From: Calothrix sp. NIES-2098
GTDB taxonomy: Bacteria; Cyanobacteriota; Cyanobacteriia; Cyanobacteriales; Nostocaceae
Reading direction: 5' to 3'
DNA: 64,000 nucleotides
Assembly (NCBI GenBank): GCA_002368175.1
Contig: AP018172.1
Span: 2,478,001 to 2,542,000, forward strand
A program made the translations under genes and the position numbers. This document shows, in pieces, positions 8,978 to 16,590 of the stretch; within the stretch, counting starts at the first letter, position 1; the number at the start of each line of letters is the position of its first letter. The notes under the pieces were generated by a model that had not been told where the DNA came from, searched no databases, and was given only the letters and a program-made list of their open reading frames with translations.

Positions 8978-9796
8978 TTACGACTCATCACTGCTGCTTG
9001 GTTTACCCTTTCCAGGAATTAAACCGCGTCTTCCTGGCATCTTAGAAAGTAGCAGGAAGCGCCGCAGGTGTTGTAGCTGTTCGGTATCGCCTAGTAGTTC
9101 TAGCTGTTCTAAAGCCTCTTTGAAAGTTAAGTTAGAGCGATAGAGAATCCGAAAGGCTTTTTTGAGGATTTGCAACTCGTTGGCGTCCATACCAGAGCGT
9201 TTTAGCCCTACCAAATTGAGGGTACGTACTCGCGCTGGATTGCCCTCCACAAGCATATATGGCGGCACATCCCGGTCAATACGTGCCATACCCCCTACCA
9301 TTGAGTGCTGGCCAATATGCACAAATTGATGAACTCCCAAAACCCCGCCAAGTCTAGCGCGTGATTCTATATGCACGTGACCTGCTAGGGCTACGGAGTT
9401 GGGGATAATTACATGGTCTTCAATCACGCAGTTATGAGCCACATGGACATAAGCCATTAATAAATTACCGTTGCCAATGACCGTTGCTTCCCCTGCACCA
9501 GTGGCGCGGTTGATGGTAACGTATTCGCGAATTTGATTATTGTCACCAATTTTGACCCAGGTAGGTTCTCCCACATATTTGAGATCCTGGGGTTCCATAC
9601 CGATAGTTGCACCAGGGAAAATTTGATTTCGTGCGCCAATTTCACAAGGCCCTTCTAGCACTACATGAGAGCCAATGATAGTTTCAGGGCCGACTTTAAC
9701 ATTCGCTCCAATCACAGCATAGGCACCGACTTGCACTGATGGGTGGAGTTCCGATTTAGGATGAATTACAGCAGTTGGGTGAATAAGCGTCTTCAA
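8978..9796 (-). CDS. lpxA: UDP-N-acetylglucosamine acyltransferase
   Basis: 272 residues, usual length for the family. The N-terminal two thirds are hexapeptide repeats of a left-handed beta helix (HPTAVIHPKSELHPSVQVG, continuing to about residue 190), including the catalytic-His region MAYVHVAHNCVIEDH. The C-terminal helical domain follows, with GLKRSGMDANELQILKKAFR. It adds a 3-hydroxyacyl chain to UDP-GlcNAc, the first committed step of lipid A synthesis. Its partner FabZ is encoded just upstream, 268 bp away. That gap contains a GC-rich palindromic repeat near 9825-9870. Confidence 0.95.
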   Translation of the reverse strand: MKTLIHPTAVIHPKSELHPSVQVGAYAVIGANVKVGPETIIGSHVVLEGPCEIGARNQIFPGATIGMEPQDLKYVGEPTWVKIGDNNQIREYVTINRATGAGEATVIGNGNLLMAYVHVAHNCVIEDHVIIPNSVALAGHVHIESRARLGGVLGVHQFVHIGQHSMVGGMARIDRDVPPYMLVEGNPARVRTLNLVGLKRSGMDANELQILKKAFRILYRSNLTFKEALEQLELLGDTEQLQHLRRFLLLSKMPGRRGLIPGKGKPSSSDES

Positions 9797-10064
9797 GGGT
9801 GAATCTCCAGAACTGTCTTAACTAGCCTGCGCCGTGCGGGAGTTATCCCGTTCAGGCGGCTGGCGTTGCGGAACGTTGAAATATTCGGTTACTGAAGTAT
9901 AAATACTCAGCTACCGAAGTGTCGGGCAAAGCAAGTTAAGTGTGAGGGCGACGAAATTTAAGAAATTATAAATTACTCTTGTGGCTAGTGAGTTTTACTG
10001 CTATCCTTTTTCAGGTTTCAGTAAAGGCACTTCACGGCTGTGCCCTAACCACAAGAGGTGGTTT

Positions 10065-10556
10065 TTAGTTTACTAAAGAAAACATTAATTCGCCTTCAGC
10101 AGCTATCTGACCGTCAACTTCAGCACGACCTTGCATTTTACCGAAACGACGTTGTTTTACCCACAACAGTTCCACCGTCAGGATCAGCTGATCTCCTGGG
10201 ACGACTTGGCGACGAAAGCGGACTTTATCGATACCAGCAAACACGAACAGTCCACCTGCTTCATAATCTGGTAGTTGTGTCAGGACTATGCCGCCTACTT
10301 GTGCCATTGCTTCAACAATTAGCACTCCTGGCATCAGTGGCCTTCCTGGGAAATGACCTTGAAATTGTGGTTCGTTGATGGTGACGTTTTTCACACCAAC
10401 TGCTAGTTTTCCTGGAACATAGTCGATAATTTTGTCTACCAGTAAAAACGGGTAGCGGTGGGGCAAGAGATTTTGAATTTCTTCAATTGAGAAGGTTTTT
10501 TTCGGTTCTAGCGTGCTTTGAGCTTTAATGGTATCGGCGTCAGTGAGGGTTGTCAT
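10065..10556 (-). CDS. fabZ: 3-hydroxyacyl-ACP dehydratase FabZ
   Basis: 163 residues. The hot-dog fold signature is clear: LPHRYPFLLVDKI (catalytic His about residue 33), GHFPGRPLMPGVLIVEAMAQVGG (catalytic Glu at about 82) and FAGIDKVRFRRQVVPGDQL. It dehydrates 3-hydroxyacyl-ACP in fatty acid synthesis and so competes with LpxA for the same substrate, a known reason for keeping the two genes together. It lies 87 bp after lpxC. The first 20 residues precede the family core. Confidence 0.95.
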   Translation of the reverse strand: MTTLTDADTIKAQSTLEPKKTFSIEEIQNLLPHRYPFLLVDKIIDYVPGKLAVGVKNVTINEPQFQGHFPGRPLMPGVLIVEAMAQVGGIVLTQLPDYEAGGLFVFAGIDKVRFRRQVVPGDQLILTVELLWVKQRRFGKMQGRAEVDGQIAAEGELMFSLVN

Positions 10557-10643
10557 TGGCTGTGCGCTTATTTTTCAATCTGGAATCAAGTCAGCGAAGG
10601 AATTTTAGGTTTTAGATTTTCGACTTGAGAATCATTCCCAAAT

Positions 10644-11510
10644 CTAAAGCCCTAAACTTAAAATCCTTTGTGCCAGTTGAATATGTAAATTGTGGCTGGC
10701 CTTATACGCTAAGAAGTGAGCACGAGGAAGATTTCCTAGTAAACTCAAATCTCCTACTAAATCCAAGATTTTATGACGTACTGGCTCATTTGCAAATCTT
10801 AATGGTGGATTTAACCAGCCATCAGGGCCGCAGACAAGAGCATTCTCTAAGCTACCACCCTTAATTAAGCCAGATTGCTGCAAATGTTCGATTTGATGCA
10901 ACAAACCAAAGGTACGGGCAGGAGCAATCTCTGTAGCAAAGCTAGCAGAAGCTTTTTCCAAGTCGGCACTTGGCGACCAACTGTGCCATTGATTACCAAT
11001 AGCAGGCAGATCGAAGTCAATACCATAACTAAAACGGGTTTCTGGCGCGGGGATAGCAGCCACAAAAGTATCGCCCTCATAAATCCAAATTGGCTCTTGA
11101 ATAGCTGGGGGTACTTCAGTGTCAGTTTTGGATTGCGATCGCCAGCCAACTTGAGCGATGCTTTCTGCCCATATCCGCGCCGAACCATCTAGTAGCGGTA
11201 CTTCCGGGCCATCAATTTCAATTCGAGCGTTATCTACACCCATAGCCGTCAGAGCAGCTAATAAATGCTCTACGGTACGGATACACGCCTCACCTTTACC
11301 CAGCTGGGTTGAAAGCAGAGTTTGACTAACTGCTGCCACTTGCGCTGGAATAATGGGCGAATTTGGTAAATCTACTCGCACAAAGTAGCGCCCGCTACCC
11401 ACCTCTGCTGGTAATATCCGAACTTGGGTACTCACACCGCTATGCAGCCCCACTCCAGTTTGAGCGATTGGCGCAGCGATTGTGTGTTGTTTGCGGTTGG
11501 TATTGTTCAT
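10644..11510 (-). CDS. lpxC: UDP-3-O-acyl-N-acetylglucosamine deacetylase
   Basis: 288 residues. Family motifs: TIAAPIAQTGVGLHSG at the N terminus; VEHLLAALTAMGVDNARIEI (first zinc His) and DGPEVPLLDGSA in the first domain; NEPVRHKILDLVGDLSLLG (further zinc ligands His and Asp) and AYKASHNLH (catalytic His) near the C terminus. It is a zinc deacetylase and the second enzyme of lipid A synthesis, in the cytoplasm. It lies 136 bp after bamA. The gap carries GTCAAGAGTC-type repeats, so co-transcription with bamA is plausible but not certain. Confidence 0.95.
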   Translation of the reverse strand: MNNTNRKQHTIAAPIAQTGVGLHSGVSTQVRILPAEVGSGRYFVRVDLPNSPIIPAQVAAVSQTLLSTQLGKGEACIRTVEHLLAALTAMGVDNARIEIDGPEVPLLDGSARIWAESIAQVGWRSQSKTDTEVPPAIQEPIWIYEGDTFVAAIPAPETRFSYGIDFDLPAIGNQWHSWSPSADLEKASASFATEIAPARTFGLLHQIEHLQQSGLIKGGSLENALVCGPDGWLNPPLRFANEPVRHKILDLVGDLSLLGNLPRAHFLAYKASHNLHIQLAQRILSLGL

Positions 11511-11559
11511 ATTCAGATTTAGTAAAACCTGCGAACTGCACCTGAAAATATTAATGATT

Positions 11560-11645
11560 CCTGGTCAAGGGTCAAGAGTCAAGGGTCATTAGTCATTGGT
11601 TTTTTACAAATAACTAATGACAAAGGACAAATGACAACTGACCAA
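11560..11645. repeat. GTCAAGAGTC / ACTAATGACAAA-type intergenic repeat
   Basis: Repeated GGTCAAGAGTCAAGGGTCATTAGTC-like units, followed by TAACTAATGACAAAGGACAAATGACAA, fill the bamA-lpxC gap. The same kind of tract occurs at about 1445-1500 and 22695-22755. Non-coding. Confidence 0.6.
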
Positions 11646-11646
11646 C

Positions 11647-14298
11647 TTAAAACCTTTCCCCAATCCCGAAATTAATCCGGCTGTCACCATCATCGTTGAG
11701 ACCGTAGTCAATACGAATTGGCCCCAAGGGTGATTGCACGCGCACGCCAAGACCATAGCCATAGCCAGTACCATTTTTGTTCAGTATTTCTGCGGCTCTG
11801 GTACTGGTGCCCAAATCGCTACCAAAATCGAAAAATAATGCCCCACTGACTACGGAAAATACGGGGAAGCGATACTCAACAGAAGCTTGTACATAACTGC
11901 GGGAGCTGGTTAATGTGCCTTCTTCATAACCCCGAACCGAGTTACTACCACCTAATGTAAAGGCTTCATAGGGTGGCAAGTCACCAAAAACCGTGCCTCC
12001 TTGCAAGTTAAAAGCCAGAGTTTGCGGCCCCTTACTTAACCTAATTAAGTTGATGGGAACGTATTGGCTGTAACTACCCCGTAACCGAGTGAGGAAGATA
12101 CTACCTTGTCCGATGGGAACTGACTGATCGACCCCAAAACGCAGATAAGAACCACTAGTAGGTTGCAAGGGGTTATTTCGGCGATCGCGCTGCGCTCCTA
12201 GTTGCAATAGCAGCAAATCATCGTCACCTGTCCCCGATTGCGTTAAGGGAATTAGTTCTGTTGGCTGTCCGTTCCGATAAATTGTGCCTTGCGATCTGCT
12301 ATTGCCATCGGCATCTTTGGTGGAAACTCGCTGATATTGGAAACCCGCTGAAGCCGTCCATTCGGAATTGGCGTAGGGATTAGCCGAAAGCGGACGGGTA
12401 AAAGTCAGACCGCCACCTAAACGGACAACACGGGGGCGATCGCCTTCGGTTTGGCCTGGTGCAAAAGTCTCAATATTTTCATCTTTGCCGTCAAAAATTA
12501 ACGAAATTGAGCGACGACGGAAAATATTAGCTGTATAAGAAGTCCGGTAAGGATCGCCAGCAATCCAAGGATCTGTAAAGCGCAGGTCAAATAACAGTTC
12601 CCGTTCGCCTACCTGTAACTCTGCTCCCAATTTTTGGTTTCTGCCATTGAGGTTTTGCTGCTGATAACTAATGGTTCCAAACAAGCCACTGGCAGAACTA
12701 ATCCCCGCACCCGCAGCAATCGAACCGCTATTGCGTTCAGCCACATTCACTACTACATCTACTTTGCTGGGGTCGCTACCAGGGTCAAGGGAGACGTTCA
12801 CATCTTCAAAGATTCCCAAGCCATAGACCCTTTGTAGATCTTTTTGTACGGTGTTGCGGTTGAATACCTGTCCTGGTTTCAACTCCAATTCTCGCGTGAT
12901 GATATATGGCTGTGTCCGTCCGCGGATTGGTTGTCCTTTCTCGTCTGTTTCCTGACCTTCTTTGTTGCGGAACCGGACGCGAACATTCTCTACTACCCCT
13001 TCTGCGACCTGTAAGGTAACAACTCCATTTTCTGTGACTTGGGGCGCGCCGATGACATTGGCTAGTACGTATCCTTTATCCTGATAGCGCTTGGTTAACT
13101 GCTTGATACCTTCTTGCAAGTCACGCAAGTTGAGGATTCTGCCATACTGATCGCGAAAAATTTCATCGGCAGTGTTTTGCGGCAGTACGGAAGTAACATT
13201 AGTACCAGGATTTGCTTGGATTTGTACTTTGGTGAGGACTGGGTTGGGCTGGACAACAAAACTCACCCTTACGCCTAAAGGTGTATCTTCTGGTACTGCT
13301 TGAACATTCGAGAAGTAACCTGTACCAAAGATGGCATTGATATCTTCTTGCAGTTGGGAACGGGTGGTTGTCCTTCCTGGTTGGGTACGAATTGCTGAGT
13401 AAACTTGATTTTCTAGTTCTGGTGTTAATTGCCCAGATTGCGATCGCACCGCTACTTCCGATACCAATACACGGGGTTCGCTCGATTCTGGAGTAGTTTC
13501 TTGATTACTAGGAAATACAGGTGTCCCTACAGGTGGGTTGGTATTATCCGGGGTTGGAGTATTACCAGGAGCCGGAGAGGGTGAGGGTTGTGGCGTACCT
13601 GAAGACGGCTGGTTGGGAAATGGTAGTTGTTGAGGAGCAGGTTGTGGGGTTCTTTGTTGTGGTGTTGGCTGGGGAGTAGGTTGGGGGGTTCTCGGTTGTG
13701 GAGTTGGTTGGAGAGTAGGCTGTGGTGTTTCTTGAGGGACTTGCACAGTTTTTAGTGTTATCTGTGGTGTCCCAATCTCTACTGACTGATTTGGTAGTGC
13801 GGCGATCGTCCGAGGCTGAAGTCCCTCTAATGCTTTTACTCCAGCGCTAGCGGGTTTTTCTACTTGTATAGTTGTTGGCGTTATAGTCCCAGATGAGCGA
13901 TTAGGAAATGCTGCTACAAGATTCCGAGGCTTAAGACCTTTGAGTGCCCTTACCCCAGCGCTAGGCGGTGCTTGAGGAGTTTGTGTAGTTTTTGTTGTTG
14001 TGGTTGGCACTATTACTGCTGATGTGGCAGTCCCCACTGAAGGATTGGGGAATGCGGCGACGACAGTAGAAGAATGGACACTTTCCTTGACCGCCACCTC
14101 TAGGGACTGGGTGGAAGATTCTTGTTTCTCTTGAGAGTGTTCTTTATCGATGTCATTGTCAGCTTGCCCATCTGTCACCGATGGAAACAACTCTGCTGTC
14201 TTTTGGAAATCGTCAGTAGTTTGTGCATTTGTACTTAGCGGAGTACTTAAAGGCGCTGTAATTGCTACCGCGGCCACTAATAGGGGAGATAAACGCAT
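11647..14298 (-). CDS. bamA: BamA/Omp85 outer-membrane assembly factor
   Basis: 883 residues. Signal peptide at 1-25 (cleavage near TNA-QT). Residues 30-290 are an unusual low-complexity extension containing diverged copies of a unit with AGVxALxGLxPR and VAAFPNxS, then a Thr-Pro-Gln-rich stretch. POTRA domains span about 285-560 (KRYQDKGYVLANVIGAPQV; LKPGQVFNRNTVQKDLQRVY), and the barrel about 570-883 with GGSNSVRGYEEG and a terminal Phe (NFGIGERF), the usual beta-signal. It inserts beta-barrel proteins into the outer membrane. It sits between purC and lpxC, the usual cyanobacterial arrangement. Confidence 0.93.
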   Translation of the reverse strand: MRLSPLLVAAVAITAPLSTPLSTNAQTTDDFQKTAELFPSVTDGQADNDIDKEHSQEKQESSTQSLEVAVKESVHSSTVVAAFPNPSVGTATSAVIVPTTTTKTTQTPQAPPSAGVRALKGLKPRNLVAAFPNRSSGTITPTTIQVEKPASAGVKALEGLQPRTIAALPNQSVEIGTPQITLKTVQVPQETPQPTLQPTPQPRTPQPTPQPTPQQRTPQPAPQQLPFPNQPSSGTPQPSPSPAPGNTPTPDNTNPPVGTPVFPSNQETTPESSEPRVLVSEVAVRSQSGQLTPELENQVYSAIRTQPGRTTTRSQLQEDINAIFGTGYFSNVQAVPEDTPLGVRVSFVVQPNPVLTKVQIQANPGTNVTSVLPQNTADEIFRDQYGRILNLRDLQEGIKQLTKRYQDKGYVLANVIGAPQVTENGVVTLQVAEGVVENVRVRFRNKEGQETDEKGQPIRGRTQPYIITRELELKPGQVFNRNTVQKDLQRVYGLGIFEDVNVSLDPGSDPSKVDVVVNVAERNSGSIAAGAGISSASGLFGTISYQQQNLNGRNQKLGAELQVGERELLFDLRFTDPWIAGDPYRTSYTANIFRRRSISLIFDGKDENIETFAPGQTEGDRPRVVRLGGGLTFTRPLSANPYANSEWTASAGFQYQRVSTKDADGNSRSQGTIYRNGQPTELIPLTQSGTGDDDLLLLQLGAQRDRRNNPLQPTSGSYLRFGVDQSVPIGQGSIFLTRLRGSYSQYVPINLIRLSKGPQTLAFNLQGGTVFGDLPPYEAFTLGGSNSVRGYEEGTLTSSRSYVQASVEYRFPVFSVVSGALFFDFGSDLGTSTRAAEILNKNGTGYGYGLGVRVQSPLGPIRIDYGLNDDGDSRINFGIGERF

Positions 14299-14396
14299 TT
14301 TATTTCAGTTCCTCTTCTCATCCACACACCATCACAAGGCAATTATGCTCTCATGTAAAAGGTAAAAAATGAAAATAATATTTTTACCGTTTTAAT

Positions 14397-15134
14397 TTAA
14401 TTTCCGTTGTCTACTGCTTGTAAAACTCTTTGTAAAACCTCCTGGTAGGCATTTTCTATATTTCCTAAGTCTTTGCGAAAGCGGTCTTTGTCCATCACCC
14501 GGAGATTAGTATCCTCTTGGGCTACATCCCACAAACGACAAGTGTCTGGGCTAATTTCGTCTGCTAGAAGCACTTGCCCTGTTGAGTCCAAGCCAAACTC
14601 TAGTTTGAAGTCTACTAGGGTAATACCGCAACGCAGCCAAAAGCTGCGCAGGAACTCATTGATTTGCAATGCTAGATGAGTAATTGTCTCAACTTGTTCC
14701 GGAGTAGCTAGTTCCAGCAAGTAGAGGCGATCGCGTGTTAATAACGGATCGCCTAGTTGGTCGTTTTTGTAATAAAACTCTACCAAAGGCTGTTTTAGTA
14801 TTGTGCCCAATGGCAACCCAGTTTGCTCACACAGACTACCAGCTGCAATATTTCGCACCACAACTTCTAAGGGCAAAATTTTTACTGCTTTCACTCGCAT
14901 TTGATGCGGGGCAGGGTTGTCAATAAAATGAGTTTTTATACCTTGTGCTTCTAACTGCTGAAACAGTTTACTAGATATACTACAGTTAATATTTCCTTTA
15001 CCTAGGATACTGCCACGTTTTTGGGCATTAAAGGCAGTGGCATCGTCTTTAAAATCGGCTAACAAGACTTCAGGATCGTCCGTCGTGTAGAGGATTTTTG
15101 CTTTGCCTTCGTATAACTTGGAATTAACAGACAT
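14397..15134 (-). CDS. purC: SAICAR synthetase
   Basis: 245 residues, full length. Motifs: LYEGKAKILYTTDDPEVLLADFKDDATAFN at residues 7-36 (ATP-binding N lobe), VRNIAAGSLCEQTGL (substrate-binding block), LVDFKLEFGLDSTGQVLLADEISPDTCRLWD (metal and phosphate binding). It joins aspartate to CAIR in purine synthesis. It is first in the leftward run toward bamA, with a 98 bp gap. Confidence 0.96.
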   Translation of the reverse strand: MSVNSKLYEGKAKILYTTDDPEVLLADFKDDATAFNAQKRGSILGKGNINCSISSKLFQQLEAQGIKTHFIDNPAPHQMRVKAVKILPLEVVVRNIAAGSLCEQTGLPLGTILKQPLVEFYYKNDQLGDPLLTRDRLYLLELATPEQVETITHLALQINEFLRSFWLRCGITLVDFKLEFGLDSTGQVLLADEISPDTCRLWDVAQEDTNLRVMDKDRFRKDLGNIENAYQEVLQRVLQAVDNGN

Positions 15135-15802
15135 GGTAAGCAGTAAATTTACAGGTGATGGGCAGTGTTTGGCGCTCGAAGCTAAACCATTTTATCTTTA
15201 GTTATTAGTAATTAGCCATTGTTGATGCATCAATGGTCAATTACAACAGGCAACAGCACTCCTAGTTTGATTTGTAAATTTACTCTCAGATACACCCAAT
15301 AGGCAATAGCAAAGGAGGCAGATAGCAGAGTTGGTCATGTTTTCATCAATTAGATTCCTATCGCAGCGTTCCACTGTTTGAGGGGGAAGCTCAATTTTTA
15401 GTTCAGGTGCTTTTTTTAACAATCCAATTACATTTATCTATGCAAATAAATATATTTAGTTTTGGTAATACAGTATATATTAATACTTTATTAATAAGGC
15501 TTTTAGCGTAGTTCATGGTGTGCGTTATTTCGTGCAATCATGGACTAAGATGTAATGAATTGGCCGCGATGGGAAATAAAATCCCACTTTTGCCATATTC
15601 ATTAAAAACCTTCTTTGTGAATCTTCCTATTTAATGATTTTTACCTTTGATAATCTCTGTAGTAAATTAATATTGACAAATTTCCCCAAAAGATTTACAC
15701 AAGAGGGATTTAATTTTGCTATTACTCCCGACTGGACAAAACAGAGATGTAGCGCGGTTAGTAATTCAGCTTCAGATATAAACACAGGGGGGAGTTGAAT
15801 AA
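15135..15802. other. Long intergenic region, no convincing gene
   Basis: 668 bp between divergent purC and the small gene at 15803. A 61-codon open frame on the minus strand (15237-15422) has Cys-rich, low-complexity content and no ribosome site, so I do not call it. The part from 15430 to 15700 is very AT-rich and should hold the rightward promoter. A strong GGGGGGAG ribosome site at 15786-15794 precedes ATG 15803. Confidence 0.5.
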
Positions 15803-16087
15803 ATGGAGAAAAAAGCAGTGAGTAAAGATGATTTTCTCTATCCTCGTGGTCGCTACTACGGTCACGTGAAGCCAGAAAACTTAGTTTTCAATGCCAATTT
15901 ACAGGAATTTGCTCAAAGAGTCAGTTATATATGTAACTTAGAAACTGGCGGTAAATTACCACCAGAAGAAGCTTACGAGCAAATCAAAGAGCTTTGGAAA
16001 AATTTAAAACGGACAAAAAAACAACTCAAAATTGGTGAAAACCCCTTTCAGGATGACCAGGGTAACGAGGAGCAGCCTGAAGGTTAA
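15803..16087 (+). CDS. Small conserved-type protein of unknown function
   Basis: 94 residues, highly charged, with a purine-rich ribosome site (GGGGGGAG) about 8 nt before ATG. Blocks DDFLYPRGRYYGHVKPENLVFNANL and LQEFAQRVSYICNLETGGKL followed by a Lys/Glu helix resemble a family of short cyanobacterial proteins (DUF7219-like, from memory) with no known function. The end is acidic (DDQGNEEQPEG). No membrane segment. It stands alone with a long upstream region. Confidence 0.7.
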   Translation: MEKKAVSKDDFLYPRGRYYGHVKPENLVFNANLQEFAQRVSYICNLETGGKLPPEEAYEQIKELWKNLKRTKKQLKIGENPFQDDQGNEEQPEG

Positions 16088-16196
16088 GGGATTAGCAGGG
16101 AAGATAGAGAGTGTGGGGAGTGTGGGGAGACAAAGGAGAAATGACCAAGGATTATTGTCTTTTCTCGACTCTTGACCCACGAGTTATGATAGTTAT

Positions 16197-16499
16197 TTAT
16201 GCTTCAATGTCGAATGCTATCAAGCCATCAATGCATGGTATGATTTCGGCTTTGATTTGTTCGTGAAGAGGATGGGGTAAATAAGCATCGCGAGCAGCAG
16301 CACTCTCGAAAGTCATGAGAAACCCATGAGTATAACCCTGATTCAATCCTTCACTGCTGGAGTATGGCCCGCCTGCAAAGTAGGTGATACCGGGAAGCGT
16401 TTGGGAAATTTTCTGTAACTGTTTTAAAAAGCCTGTAATCTTTTCCGCAGCAACTTCCGGTTTGAATTTAAATAAAACCATGTGTTGAATCTGAGGCAT
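16197..16499 (-). CDS. Dabb-family (stress-responsive alpha/beta barrel) protein
   Basis: About 100 residues from ATG 16499; a TTG two codons upstream is less likely. The sequence fits the dimeric ferredoxin-like Dabb fold: QHMVLFKFKPEVAAEKI at the start, LPGITYFAGGPYSSSEGLNQGYTHGFLMTFES in the middle, and YLPHPLHEQIKAEIIPCIDGLIAFDIE at the end, with the typical HP-x-H signature. Dabb proteins act as small stress-induced proteins or as polyketide cyclases in other organisms; its substrate here is unknown. It is 92 bp downstream of the cyclase gene start, in the same direction. Confidence 0.85.
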   Translation of the reverse strand: MPQIQHMVLFKFKPEVAAEKITGFLKQLQKISQTLPGITYFAGGPYSSSEGLNQGYTHGFLMTFESAAARDAYLPHPLHEQIKAEIIPCIDGLIAFDIEA

Positions 16500-16590
16500 A
16501 AGCAAACCTACTGTTTAGACTTATGTTCGCTGTCGGTAAAAATTAAGATATCAATTTGCTGATGAGACAGCAAGACTACTTAAATTTCTG

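Noticed and set aside
15237..15422. 61-codon minus-strand open frame in the purC upstream region
   Set aside because: No ribosome site, Cys-rich odd composition and no recognisable family; likely chance.
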